Assembly: GCF_000003815.2 (NCBI RefSeq)
Contig: NC_049984.1
Location: 17,900,439 to 17,964,438, forward strand
DNA from: Branchiostoma floridae
Taxonomy: Eukaryota; Chordata; Leptocardii; Amphioxiformes; Branchiostomatidae
Reading direction: 5' to 3'
DNA: 64,000 bases
Part shown: positions 32,001 to 47,000 of the stretch, in pieces
How the letters are laid out: the number at the start of each line of letters is the position of its first letter
How positions within the stretch are numbered: the stretch's first letter is position 1
Program-made: the position numbers and the translations under genes
The notes under the pieces: generated by a model
The model's input: the letters and a program-made list of their open reading frames with translations, nothing else
Told to the model about the DNA's origin: nothing
Database searches by the model: none

Positions 32001-35000
32001 AATGAATTTCGAGCCCTGCAGGTTCTAAATGCATTTCAAGTCCAGATTTCTTTAATAAGAACACAAGACAGCAAATAAGACAACACATGTTAAACAGATG
32101 TTAAGGTAGCACTTTCAGTTAGATAACATTGAAACATGCATCAACAATCAAAGCTCACTATCCACAACAAGGCAAGACTTCATGAAAAATAATACAACTC
32201 TCTCTACTCAACTTGAAATTAGTCAAGACGAAGAAGTACAAGAAAGGAAGTCCTGTTCACCTGTATGGGTGCGAATATGTATCTGCAGAGCACTGTGGGA
32301 AGAGAAGATCTTCTGGCAGGCGTAGCACTGGTGCTTGATGGGCGTGCGCTTGGCCGGGGGATGGGTGCTGTCGTTGGCACTCAGGCTCCGCTTGTGGTTG
32401 GTCGGCTCGGCGCTGGTCGGAGAGGAGCTCTCCTGGTGGCTGTTCCTGGGAGGCTCGAGCATCTGCGAAGGCAGGTCGCGGATCTTGTGAGTCAGCATGT
32501 GCTGTTTCAGGTTGCCTCTGGTGGAGAAGCCACGCTCGCACACCTGGCACAGTCGGGGTGGGGTGGGGGGTAGAGTTAGTCCCGCTTTTACTCTCACCAC
32601 CCTCCCCCTACTACAGCCACATGAACACTATATAGCCTGGTTTCCAGTCTATTCCAGCTCCTGTGATTGCTTTCCTGGATACAGTAGAAGCCGCTTAATT
32701 GCACGGCTTATTTGCCAGGGAATTTCGTGCAATTATCCGGCTGGTGCAATAATGCGAAGTTATATAGCTGGACTGCACCGGTTTGGGATTTCGAGATTCC
32801 GTGCAATTAACAGAAGTGTGCGTTAATCCGTTGTGCAATAAACTGGCTTCTACTTTACTATAGACTGGGACCTGGCCCTATATATACAGTAGGCCCATAT
32901 GCCATCTCTATCAATGGGGCAACGGGAAAGCAAACAGAGGAGCAGGCTAGAAAAGGATGGATACAAGGCTATATAGAGAGTGTACCAAATCCCACGGATT
33001 CAAAATTCATTTGCACACGCAGGCCAAATTCATACAATACCAACACAAAGGGACAAGGAGATCTCTGATTTGTGTTGGGCTGACCATGGAATCAAAGACT
33101 TGCGTTTGTTGTGAGTCTACTGATTTTGGTCGAGACTTTGTACGGTAAGACTAAACTTTGTCGCAAATATTTGAGCAGGACTGTTGGACATGACGTCACA
33201 TATACACACAGCTTTGAATCCACTAGCATTGGCCATATTTGGGCAATACTTCAAATCACTAGTTTCTCATCACAAACTTCACACCAAGCTCTGCTTCTAA
33301 ACAGTCTACGGGCATTTTCTTCTGACCACAAACAAGGACTAGTTTTCTCAGAAGGATGCCCTTAAAGATAGAAGCTTGAGACTGAAAAAGTCCAAACTCA
33401 ATTTTCAGGAATTATCAATTTACCGTCTGCAAGTCAGCGAGATGGTTCTCTGCCTTAAGATGGCCGTCTATCTTGATCTGAATGTGGAAGACATAACGAC
33501 AATGAATCAAGTGTCGGGCATGGCTAGCAATGAGAAACTAGAAATTGATCAAGCAAACATGAGGGAAAACACTGTCCTACAATGACTATGGCATTTCCCA
33601 AACTGCCAAACTGACTGAGTAATTCATAACATTTCCGAAGACTAGTCATCAAGAATACAGAATGGTTTTTCTTAAGCAGTAATTCAGAGGAGCTGAACAG
33701 TTTCACTGGTCTTTAATGCTGAACGATATAATCCCTCTCCCATAACAGCCGGTCTGGAACACTCCCAATCTTCGGTCTTACCCTTAAGTTTACCAGCAAT
33801 TGCAATCAGAAATAACCACAAATGGCCACTCTTAATCAACTTGCTGGGAATTGGCTGGCCTAATTTAGATCTGTCAGGCTCAACAGAAGATCTTGGAGGC
33901 TATTGAATTTGAATCAGCAGGGCTACACTAACATTGCTCATCTCTGCTATCTACAGAAAAATCTTTGGCCGACACCACCGGACTGCCGTGGATTGAGAAT
34001 TTACCACCACACGAAGTACATAATGTTCCTTCTAAATGTTTTCTTGGGGAAAACAGAGACCCGTCAAGGACAATGTAGTCCACAATGTGAAAGGAGATCA
34101 TGAAAATCTACCGGGTCAACATGTTTTCTTTGATAGGTTTCACTCGAAAAGCTACGCCATTTCTCAGCGATAATAACGCGGGGACGTTAAACTTCCGTGA
34201 CAGCTCTGCGTGGCCGTTGTTGGATATTATCTCCTCTCTTACGGCAAGATTAATGGTGCACTTACTCCCTTGTCGTTGGGAAAATCTTTTCAATTTCTAC
34301 AGCGGTGACAAAACATGGTTTGATCTGACAGCCACTATGTCACACGTTTTCTCTTCCGCGCTATCTTACTTAATCATAAGTTTCTCGTGTCAGAGGTCCC
34401 TCAGAACTTCTGCGGCGAAGAGGAGGGTGCGGACTTGGCACATCTTTCTAAAAATGGGTGATGGATCGGTTTCTTTGGGATGGAGCTAGCTTAACTTCTG
34501 CGACATCTAAGGATGTCGAATAATTCTAAATACCATCTAACTTCTAAGTGATATCACGGGGAGCATGGTAACCAATCCACCTCTTTGTAATCCATGTAGT
34601 TACACATAGATTGACTTCTGCAATATCTACAAGTGACTACAAACTTTGGTGTATCATGTACACAGTGGGACTTTCTTTACCTCGCATTTGAAGGGCCTCT
34701 CCTTGGTGTGGCTTCTCATGTGGATCTCCAGGGCACTCCTGCAGGCGAACGTCTTGCCGCAGATGTCGCAGGTCGTGCTGAGGTACCAGTTGCCCATCTC
34801 CATGTTGTGGAGGCTGCTGGGAGAAGTGGACCCACCGTTGACCGGGGAAACCGGGTGGCTGTTGGTTGTGGGTGTCGTCGTCGTCGGTCCAGGTTCGGCC
34901 GAGGAGGATCGTGGAGTGAGGTCCAACGCCCCAGTGCTGTCCACGGACATGTCGTACGATGAGTTGTCGTCGTTGGGATCCTGTCTCTCCGGTCTGTCCT

Positions 35001-38000
35001 CCGGATACACCCCGTTAGGAGTAGGAGTTTTCTCCTCCTCTCTGTTCAGGCTCTCAAGCTCAGCTGCGGACCCGGGAGAGCTGGCAAAGGAGGACTTGCT
35101 CTCCTCTGCTATGGGGATGCTCCCTCTGCTGTTCATCATGCTGGAGATGAACTCTGCACTCTTGATGTTGGAGGGTAGGGGCTGAGTGATGTTGGAGTCC
35201 AAGCCCTTGACATGATTCTCCAGAGCAGACAGGGTGGCTGAGAAGGTAGCTGGGACCATCGGCGGGGGCCCAACCATCGTTGGGGGCTCAACATCTTCTT
35301 CCTGCATGGCTGTCCCAAAGGCGGACGTCATGGCTCCGTTTCTATCCGGCTCCTTGAGGGAGGAGCCTTCGTCACTCGGCTCCCCTCCATTCCCGATTGG
35401 AGGCCGAGGGGCTGCCAATGAGGTAGGTGGTATGATGTCAGCCCTGCCACCAGGCAGGAAGCTGTTGGTGTCGGCGGGATGCTCGGTGTGCATGCGGATG
35501 TGCTGCTGCAGCACTAGCGAGTTGGTGAACTCCTTGTGGCAGACGGGACACTTGTGGAGGATGCGCAGTGGCGGCTTGGCACGGTGCACCCCCAGGTGGG
35601 TCTTCAGGTTCCCCTTGGTGGTGAAGGCGCGGCTGCAGATCCGACACTTGTATGGCCGCTCGCCGGTGTGGGTGCGGTAGTGCATCTGCAGAGCGCTCTT
35701 GCAGGACAGGATGCGGTGACACAGGTGGCACTGGTTGGGGTCCGTCAGCTTCTGCTCGATGTTTTCCACCAGCTGCTGCAGCTTGGATGTCTCCGGGGTT
35801 CTCACCGTCTCCATGAAGTTGTCCAGGTCCACATCAGGCCTGTGGTACAGGTCCAGTGCCAGGCTAATACTGGTNNNNNNNNNNNNNNNNNNNNNNNNNN
35901 NNNNNNNNNNNNNNNNNNNNNNNNNNNNNNNNNNNNNNNNNNNNNNNNNNNNNNNNNNNNNNNNNNNNNNNNNNGGAGAGGGAGATGGCATGGAGCTGGG
36001 AGTGGAGGGTGCTGGAGACTTCTCACTTCTCATACTGTCAGCTGTGCCATCCTTACTGCCTTCATCAGTGGCAGTTGTTGACATTGGAGTCTTGGGATCT
36101 TCCTCTTTCTTGACAGGAGGATTGGCTGGGACAAGTCCAGGAGCCGCTGGGCCTGGCATGCCTTCAGAGCTGGGTGGAAGTGGAAGGGGTGTGTGAGGTC
36201 CTTCCGGGGTACGTGGCATAGGGGGGAGGGGGAGGGACAGGGGTGGCATGGGGAAGCTTGCTGGGGTTGGTGTTGTTCCCTCCTCTGGCTGAGAGAAGAG
36301 TGGTGGCGGCACGGGGTGGGAAACGGGTGACGAGGAGCAGGCTGGTGGGACAAACCCAGCTGGAGTATGGATGCACGGCGCTCCTGGTTTATCAAACTTG
36401 TCCAGGTATTCGGGTACAGGGCTGGGGTGCATCTTGATGTGAGGGTACTTGGCCTTGTGCCGCTGGAAGTGGACCTTCAGGTTGCCCTTGGTGGAGAAGC
36501 GGTTGCCGCACACGTTGCACTTGAACGGTCGCTCTCCCGTGTGCGAGCGGAGGTGGATCTGTAATGCGCTGTCGCTACCAAACACCTTGCCGCAGAAGCG
36601 ACACTTGTGCTTGAAGAAGGGATCTTCTGACCCGGGCTTGGTGTCGAAGACCCCAACATTTGGCGGCTTGCCTTTGCGATGACGTAGCAAAAAGTCCATC
36701 GGCATGAAGGGTGAAGAAGAGTTGGGTGGGTGTGGGGGCAGCAGAGAGTTCTGCAGGCCGTTGGTGTGCTGCTGGAGCAGACCAAGGGGGTGTGGTGCCA
36801 GCCCTGGGGGGTGGGGCAGGATGCTCTCACTGGAAGTGACTGGAGGCGAGCTAGTGGTCAGGGGAGCATTGCTGCTGCTTGAGAGTGGTGATGGCTGCGG
36901 GGATGAGTTGCCAAGGGGGGTGCTCAGGGGCGGCAGGGGTTGATGTCCTGACGTCGGAGGGGCTGATGTCAGTGCTGGCAGTGGTGGGGGGCCTGAAACT
37001 GGAGTCAGCGGCATTGGGAATGGTCGTGGGAGGCAAACTGAGGACGACAATGTGTCCGACAATGTCGTCAGCGCCGAGGTCAGCGCGTTGGAGGTGAGGG
37101 GGTTTGGCAATGGCGGGAGAGGGGGAAGGGGTAGGTTTGGAATGTAGAGGGCAAGGTGTTGTTGAATCTGCTGGATCAGTTGTAGCTGATGCAGCTGCTG
37201 CTGCTGGAGAACTCCCAGCTGTTCCTGGATGGACCCGAGGTCCCCTGCAGGCGGATCGTGGCCGAACTGGGCCACTGCCACCTTTGTCATATCCAGGCTT
37301 TCTAGAGCCACGTTCGTGAGAGGGATGTCGCGACTAAGGCGAGCTGAGTCTCCTTCTTGAGGTAGGAATGGTGTGTTTTGAGAAGATGATCTGATACTGC
37401 TCATGTCTTGTGCCTTGCTGCCATCGTTGGTGGGACTCGTGGCGGTCGGTCTCGGGCTGCAGCTACTCCGGCTGCCATTGTCATCTTCCACGTCGGGTTG
37501 GCTGACTTGCATCTTGTCGAAAGCTTCCTCATTCTCCTCGCATACTACTTCATCATCGTCGAAAATCAAGACGATTCGTTTATTGGTGCAGGCTTTCTTG
37601 TGATGCAAGAAGTCGGCCAAGATGAGAAACTCGGCGCGACATTTGCCACAGACGTGGGCGTCTCGTAGTGCCTCATTGCCGACTTCGCCCTCCAGTGTGA
37701 CGCTTGTATTTCCTGCACAAACAAGAGAAGACATGGTCAGACTCACTCTGCTCTCTCTAGACAGGGAGAACACTGCCAAAATAACAGTATCTTATGACTA
37801 GGTACCTGGCTGAAAAACACGATACATGGGAAGGATCCCCCAACAGGCTGGTTGAACTTGGACAAGGCGCTGCATGTTCACACCTCACGCTCAACAACTC
37901 ACGGAGGAAGACCCACGCCCTGAACTGCGCAAATTGCTTGGGAAAGAGGAGCTGACACCCGGATGATCATTCAGGGCAAGAACATCTTGCAAATGTTCCC

Positions 38001-41000
38001 AAAATGGCAGTGCCGCTGACATAATAACTTCATATATGAGTGCGATTGGTTCTTTAGTGATTTAGTATTCTATTCTGCTACTCTGTTGGGGACCCAATCA
38101 GACAGCGGCTGAAAATTGACAGCGTGATTCTGCCTGCGTGTGCAATTTTTTCCGATCGATAGAGTAAACGCAAGACGGGAATGAATCATTCGGAAAACCA
38201 CGGTCCGTCATATTTCGAAAATGATTAGTGAAAATGGGAAGGCAAGGCTGGAACTATTTAAGGAGCAGTATCGATTAGAAGTAAGCACGTCGTTTGCATT
38301 TGAATTTTATGTTCACTGTCCGTGGGTCTGTGAAATTCCTTGCGTCTGTTTTAGGCAAGCCATAAATAATACACTATACGAAGATGAGCTCGCTCTATTC
38401 CTCATTTCGCCCATGGAGGAATGAGAATCGATTGTTCGTTTAAAGCCCGTTGAAATATGTGCCCCCTTGTTTCCTTGCCAATCAGGCCATTTTCATCGCA
38501 ACTTCATCTCCAAGTTCGCAGATGCAATTTCTCGCAGATAAGACCCAGATTGATTTTCTCCGCGCGGAGTCAGAAACTTTGAATTATTGCTGCACTATCA
38601 AGGCATGTTAAAAGCTGTTTGTTAATGGATGAATATGCAACGGCAATCGATTTGTGTACTCCATCCGCGCGCTGCGTGACTTCCATGTAGAGCATATCCA
38701 GTAAGTACACTTCGAAAAGCCTCTGAACTATCTGTTTTCCACATAGATATGCTCCACTCCCAAATACCCTTGCAAATGCAGCTGTGTCCCCGAAACGTTC
38801 GTGGATCGATTTCCTTCCCTTAAAGCATCTCTTGGTAATTGCTTTAAAACATTCTGAGCTGTCACATGAGTTAAGCCCTTTCTTAGAAGAGAAATGGGTA
38901 TGAAAGGCTATCGATTTTCGGCCCAAACTTGGGGAAAATACAACTGGGAAGGGGAATTCCGTAATTTTGTATGTCGTACAGAAAAAGTCTTTCACGGAGG
39001 ACAATCTCGTGATGTTACAGCTAAGTAATGAATTCACATTCTGCTGAAGCACCTTTCATTTGCCCGTTAACTACTCATCTTAACGATCCATCTCACAAGA
39101 CCCCGGCTCGAGATGAATCTGTTGCATTTGTAACCGACTAATATGCAATATTTAGCCGTAATAGCCCCCGCTTTCAAGAGCGCGCCATTATTGCCATTAT
39201 TGCAATCAATATGGCGAATCCTGACAAATCTTCTTCACCACCCCAGACAACAAATTTCATAAAAATCAAGGGGCCACGCAATTTGCAGCTAGCTGGGGCA
39301 TCCCGACAGTCCACTCAAATCAGACCCTTCTCCAAAACAGATTTATTCTGCCACTTACAGGCAAACAAGAGACATTCTTCAGCCCAAGTATGTGTCCTGA
39401 GATTTTCGCATCATGCATTCCGGAGCAACTTGTTTTAATGAAACATAAGACCCGAAGGGCTGGAGGCACGGTCGTAAAACTGCACGGGAGTATGCCACTG
39501 ATGTGCGGACCACCCCATTGCCACGGTTTCCAGGGCCCAGGTTTTATCTAATAGACATTGATTATGTGGCGTGATGAATATGGAATTCATTTTGGGGAAA
39601 GATTGGTCGCAAGGACGAGCCAGGCATAAAAACCCCTCGAAAAGCGTGCGCATGAAACATTCAGGACTATCTCGGCTAACTTCTAATGATGGGCGTCATC
39701 GCACAACACTCCAGAATTCCAAACCAAATCCTGAGCTGGGCAATCAACACTGACAATTACAACACTCGCTTGCCAATTGTTATCAACTTCTGCCCAATGT
39801 GAAACAACTCCCAGCACAGCACCAAAAACTATTCTCACAAAGCATAACAGGCACTGGTACTGCTATGGTAAAAGCTTCATGTTATGTGGGCTGAACAAGA
39901 GAATTGTGGGATGCCTGGGTTCAACCAATACCAGCCAAGCAGCCACAGTGGAGACGGCCATGTTGTCCTATTTAGAACCAAAATTTGAGACATTGTGTCT
40001 GTCTCTAAATGAAAGGATTTTAACACAGATAACAACAAAATAGATACACTATGTATCAAGGATGCTATTAAATAGTTTTAACACATTATACATGCAAAAT
40101 CCACAGGAAGAATCCTTGTTTCTTTTGATAGCTAGATTTTGCAATATTATAACAAATGTACTTCTTCATTATAAACCTTGATTCGTATTTGTTATGTAGT
40201 TATGCTAGCCTTCATTGGATACTAGAAATATACAAAATATACCTGTGATTGATAACAAAATACATTGTATATTCTGTTTATCGGAGTGTTTATCCTATCA
40301 TCATAGTTGGGTATGCACTGATATCTACTGTATACATGTTGTCATGAGCTACATAACAGTCCGATACTTCTCTCCAATATATGCACGTCTTTACGTAGCG
40401 CTACAAGAGTTACTATGGATAGATTACTTGCTCATTATAATATTGTCACCAGTCCCCTGTTCAATTACAGAAACCAGCCCCATCTGCTGGCCACAGCATG
40501 TACTGCAATACACCTCTCCTGGAAAATCTACCTAACAATTCAACCCACCATACAATAAAAAACAACCTCCAGTAGTAGGTATGCTCATAACAGCAACAGA
40601 CCAGGACTTGAAACACCAACTTTCTATTAGCAGAAACCATATCTAGATTGCAGTTTAATTGTAGACATGCAATTTTGCAGGGTAAAAATAAGGCCAAGCC
40701 AAGTATATAAGGAATCAAGTTTGGCCAATCACCTGGACAGTGTACTAAAGATATTCTTGAGTACAGAAAAAGATCAGTTACAAGTTTATGGCACTATGTT
40801 TGCATCAGGTTACAATACTGCCTTTGTTCATTTATGAGACTGGAGAATTACCTAATTAAAAACAGATGACTCTTTCTGTGATCTTTTACAGCCAAGGAAA
40901 GAATCATCTAGAACAAATTTTAACAATTTCAGTACAACCGAAAGCACAGTTCCATATCAGCACATGTTGGGATGTGCTTTAATAGATGAGTAAGTATTCA

Positions 41001-44000
41001 AGGCAACTTCTTCCTCGGACATGGTTAGCAATAAGTGAATAACAATTTACCCTTTAAACCACAGCTTTAGAATGAGCAGATTTTAGGCTTGTTAGTGTGT
41101 TTCTATTGACAAGCCTAAATGTTGATGCCAACTTGGCAGGGTTATACATGTAGAGGACTAGGGTGACAAAATAAAAATCTATGTTGCATTCACATAACAT
41201 GCACAACACCCAACTTGGTTATGTCAACTTCTTTTGGCTCCCACTCCCTTCCTGTGATACTAGTGTCCTTTCTGCAAGACAGTTACTTGAGTAAGGGCTC
41301 ATAAAACTTTAGCAGACACAACGGTTACCTGTCAGAATTCTTTTTACAAGGCCACTAAAATAAACCAAGCCACTACTGAAACTATGTTAGTGCTGATCTG
41401 GGTCAAATGTACCATCCAACAAGTGCCAATCTTTGGTTTCAAAATGTGTTAATCTTTCAGGTCCAGCCACTTCCTACCTGGAACAAGCCAACTCTTGACA
41501 TTTGTGTGGGACCCATGTACAACAACAGACAGCTCACCTTTGCGATCAAACTCTCCTTTTTGAATTCTCTCCATGCCCCTGCAGGAATAATATCCTTCCT
41601 CTACCACCTTCCCCTACACTGAAAATCATCAAGGTATCATACCTATAGGATTTCAGTAGGTATGAATCCTGATACCCCTGTGGGGGCAACTTTTGTTTTC
41701 TGTCCAGGCTCCTGGCTATGCTCCACTAGGCAAGTCTCAAGTTCTTCATTCATAACTTTACCTCTCAAAACTGGTTCTCCAGGTTCTCTCCTGTGCAGGT
41801 ATGCATAGTTTAACGGACACCTGCCACTTATAAGCATGAGAAAATTTCTGCTGGTCGCCTTATCAAAGCTCTCTTTGTGGTGCACTTCAGAAGTGTACAA
41901 TGGAACAGAACTTTCACTCATGCAGCAGCCTATGACCTTCTCTTTAAACAATTTTAAAACCAAACAAAAAATACAAACCTAAAACCCTGCTATAGGCGTT
42001 AAGACTTCCTCAGACCTCAGCTTAAATATATGTGTTCAGTACATACAAAAGTTTTTAGTGTATTCATGTTGTGCAAATTTCGTATTGTAAGTTGTGTTTT
42101 TCTGAAGTAACGTCCAACCAAGCCTCTTATAACTCTACCTTACAGTACGGATTTTGTTTGGGCTGAGAGGAAACAACGCCATAACAAAACATACCCACTA
42201 AATATGTCTGGCCCAGGTGAAAAGTATGTTTGAGAAACCAAAAACAGAGGAGTGACCTCATAGGAAAGCCAAACAACATTGCCTTGGCATTGTTGCTAAC
42301 ACAGTGAAGTCATTCAAGCTTTCAAATGCTGACTCAAACTATCAGCTACCAACATGACATACTTGTTATGAAATTGAGAAAAAAATTATGTACTTTAGGA
42401 AATAAAGTGCTTTACTTTGGATAGGGTCATCTAATGAATTTCAAACAAAAAAAATGGACAAATATTTGAGCCCACCCACCCACTCACATCTCCTAACACA
42501 ACAAACCTCTGTACTTTGTGAACCCTTCTCATTCAAATTTCATAGAGTGTGCTGGGGGGTTGTACTCATGCCTAAAGAAAGGTGTTTCTTTAAAAACACC
42601 AGAGCACACACACACACAGCTATCTTCTGTCCTACAGTTTGAACAAATACACACACTCCAAACAGCTTTATTTTGTTGTCACTTCAGGCAGATACATATC
42701 CTGGAAGGTTTTAAAAACGTCTGTCCAAGCTGATTAAGAAAAAAACAACACAGACATGGTAGAAATAAAGTATGTGTTGAGAACTACTATCAAATTCATA
42801 TTTATACACAGAGTAGCCAATAATGCAAGCTTATTTCTAATTTTTGTGCAAACTTTAAAAGGTCATTCTGATTTTAACTTTTGGCAGGAAGTTCTCACAC
42901 TGACATTTGTTGCCTTGTTCTTTTTCTGTGTGCCTGTTATGGCTAAAGCTAAAAGTAATATTTTCAGTCAATTTGATGACTGAAAGCCACTGTGGCCTTA
43001 TGGTGAATAATTTCTAAAGATGCAAAGACATTCTTGTCTTCTACAGTTAGAAACACACAGGAAAAGCAATGACAATGTGTTATTCAAAACTCAGTGTTCA
43101 TGACAAATACTCAGGATTCTTTGGAATTTTGCCAACACATTTTGCTACAAGGTAGGCAAAGATAGTTTTCTAACATTTCTTAATTTGGTGTCCCTTATAT
43201 TGTAGTTGTTTCTTTCAAGATCCCTACAACACACCTGTAATGCATAGGAGAAATTTCTTGACCAACTTGGGCAGAGGCTGCCAGGTAACAACAATCAATT
43301 ACTAATGTGCACTAGTTGTATGAAAAGTTTTCACAAGTCGAAATTGGCTCCCGTGTTACGCCACATAATAGGGCAGATAAGTGTAAATACGGCCAGCCTC
43401 ACCTTATATACATAAATGCCACACAAAAGGACCTTTCATCTACACTAAAATGACGTTAGGTGTTGCATAGGAACAACCTGTCACCTGGTTTAGAATGCAT
43501 AGGGGAAACATTCACCCACCGCAGATCAACAACTCGGACACCGTTCCCCCAGCCCGGAAATCAACCTCATCCCCAAGCATGCCCCACGTACCGCCGCTGG
43601 TAATCAGTCACTTCAAACATGAACTGAAATAAACCAACAAAACTCAAGAGCTAGACTCTGACCCCTGACCCGCGTCTGGCACAGGGACATACAGCCAGCC
43701 CGCCAGTTATGATCCAACTTCCTTTTGTTTCCACTTTAGGTAATTGCAGAATATAATAACACATTTCCCATGAAATTATACCCAACGTTTCCTGTCCTTT
43801 TTTCTGTGCAGCTGTATGCTAATAACTGACAATGATACATGTATATACAACACTTGCACTATAAGTTTCTTGACAAGACTCTTCTACTATTTGTATAAAA
43901 TTTTGACTTTGTGAAAATGAAGTAATGCAACACAGGAGAATGATAGACTACTTGCTGTCACAACAACGACTTTTTGAAGCTTTGACAGTCTGTCTGCCAA

Positions 44001-47000
44001 CAGCATTCTTCTCCAAACACAGAATCAAAATCAGAAGACTAAACCTGTACTGGAAGGAAAGAAAGGGTGCAAAAATTGGGCTGTACTTGACTCCCTTTGC
44101 TAAAATGCAAGATAGACACCAGATGAGGTCTACACTGTCTATTCAGACTCAGTCATTAGTGTAAGTGTGTCCAGATGACATGGAGCAAATTACTTCTTTG
44201 ATACATTTCTGCACTTTCTCTCCCACCTAAAAACCAAAACGTCTGTCTATCCCTCTCCCTGTAATAAGGGAATAAGAGCCAAACCAGTAGCAAGGAAAGT
44301 AAAATCAGTCCTCTTGGGATTTCGTAACTGTTGCATCTAATTCTTTTAGACAATTACTAACCACTTTTTATGACAGAAAGTGATGTTTTTTTTAGGGATG
44401 GAATTATGGTGCTGTGCCACCTATTCCCAAATTTCAACTACTTTTGTTTTAATTCACAGTAAATTAATTTGCCTCTTTCCAGTTAAGTTTCACCCTCCCC
44501 AAACTGACACTATTGCAACACCTTGCCCTAAATGTTTGGGAGCCCTAGAAACTCTAATATGAAATCTAAGTAATCCCATGCTGACTCCTAAACAATAATT
44601 CTCATCTCAGATTCACAAGGAAGCAATCACTAAAGCCAAGACATGGTGTGGAACTTTCCCTGCAATGGGTTCAATGTTGTTCCCAAGAGTTCATGATAGC
44701 AATTCCAGACGGCTGACCCAGCCTGTGCCAGTGACAGGGAAGCGGAGAGGTCACAGAGTGATGGGGCCTCCCACCAACAGTTTTCCTCCACCTCACCTTG
44801 AATGTCTTCTTGTGAGTTCCCAGGGCTTGGGATACTTTTTTTCTGCATGCCAATAGTATAGCTACACTGGTGCAGGTAAAATGCAAAATAACCTGCACCA
44901 GACAGATCATACCTGCACCAAATGGCTTTCCCTCCCTCATGAAAAATACAAGGATATGAACTATTTTCTATTCAGAAACCCTTTCAATTATCTATCCAGC
45001 ATTTCACAAGTGCCAAAGGTAAGTAGCACAAAAAACCACATACACTATTACCTGGACTTGGACAGGTGATGCAAGTAGACATCAGAAATACCTGAAATCT
45101 TACTTGCACTATCCTATATTATGTGTATATGTAGATTTCATTTTGAGCCCTGTGCCCATTCTCATTCAACATCCACACCGATGGAAGTTGCTCCTATTTT
45201 TGTAATGATTGGGAAAGACACAACCATGACCTTACCAATACACACACAGGGAAGAAGCATGTCTGGTAGACAGTGGCACTGCTGGCAGACTATCAAAGTG
45301 GTAACAGTTTCTTAACATTTTCCCCCACCAGTAGGCAGCACATCAAATCTGCACCATCAAGACAAATTCATAAACAAATTTATGAATACTTCTAGCATGT
45401 TTCTATCCACATCCAAATGGGTACAACTTCCTAACTGTATATTTGCAAAGTCAACAGTCAAATTGTTTATTCCAAAAAAAATAACAATACAAAACTAACA
45501 TAAGTATCAGATCAGAGCAAAAGTGTATTGGTGTTGATATGCGCATTCGAGAAAGTACTTCTATCTTGTCTTTTTTCCAAACTGTGGTCCACAAATCTTG
45601 GTGAGATAGAAGTTGTCTACATAGGTTGCTTCAAATTCAAACATGTAACAAAAGGACTGAGTTGTGAAACTTAAACTTTTCAAGCATAGTTTTGTAATTC
45701 AGAACTGGTGTTAGCGTGTGAAGAACTGTTACAGAGGACAATACCCATTAAAAAGACAAGCTACCAGGACATACACTTGAAGAACCTAAACTGGCTTTAT
45801 CAATCAAAGACGACTGGGTGATAATAGAAAGAAACAAGCACTTGCTAACAAGGAAGCAATTAGAGACTATACCAGTCCTTTTGTTCTTCTCCACAGGACT
45901 TTACAAGATGCAACAATTCCTCCTTTTGACAGACTTGTGTCGGTTCTGACAGTTACACGTTCATAGGCCTTGTTACCACAAATGAACTGTTTTAAATACC
46001 CAAAATACCTCTCCATTATTTTCAGCAGAACCTTGGACACAGGCCACTGGAAGAAAAGCTTGAAAATGGCCAACCAGAAAGTGTTTCAAACTGACATTTA
46101 TGCATGAAATAAAATCAAATATGTGGCGCATATGCACCAAAAGAGCATCTCTCAGCGTACAGTTACAACTGAAGTTTTCTCCAAAACCTGCAGCATTTAA
46201 AAAATCTAATTGACAGGGACAAAATTTCTTCTAAATATTCAAGGCAAATATATACCAAGTGCTATTTTTGCAACAGGAAATGCCTTTTCTTCCAGGGTGC
46301 CATTATAAAGCAACCTATACATGGAAATTGACAGTAATTTGCATGTTAATTATTTTGGGGTCAACAAGCACAAATCTGTTACCATATTTGTTGCCAGGGC
46401 AACCAATGTTAAACAGAGGAAACAAAGGCACATACAGCCAATCATCTTTGCAAGTCTAGACAGACAGATGTGCTTCTTTTGTGAGGTTCTTTCAGTCGTC
46501 ATTTTAATGATAATATAAAGTTGTAAAAAATGAGCTTCTAATAAAGGACATTGGAATTTATTTGTGCAATCCAATTTGTAAATACACAAAATTTTGATCA
46601 AATCTTCATATTCTGCATTATCAAACGTTGGATAGAAGGAAGAAGAATAGAACTTAGAAACAAGATCCACACAAATGATCAAAGTTCAAACTTGACTTGT
46701 CCAGAATAAATCTAAAATACCACATTCAGCACAAAGCATCAAATGTGAAACTGAATTTCTTTGCTACAAAGTTACTTCTGACATCTTGTCATCTGATCAT
46801 CTTGACTAAGGAGTAACATATGTCACAGCATGTCATGTGAATCCTTTCAGCCCCTTTTGACAATTATCACAGGAAGTTATTCACAACCAAAATGCGTGGC
46901 TGTCGGAGCAAAAATCCTTCAGTTTTTAAACCTGGTCAAAGTGGACAGGCCATGGCTTATGTAGAGTGGACTTTGCAGATGACATATTTTCATGTTGGGG

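Noticed and set aside
34633-37668. Many plus-strand frames opposite SALL exon 2
   Set aside because: They are antisense shadows of the zinc-finger coding exon.
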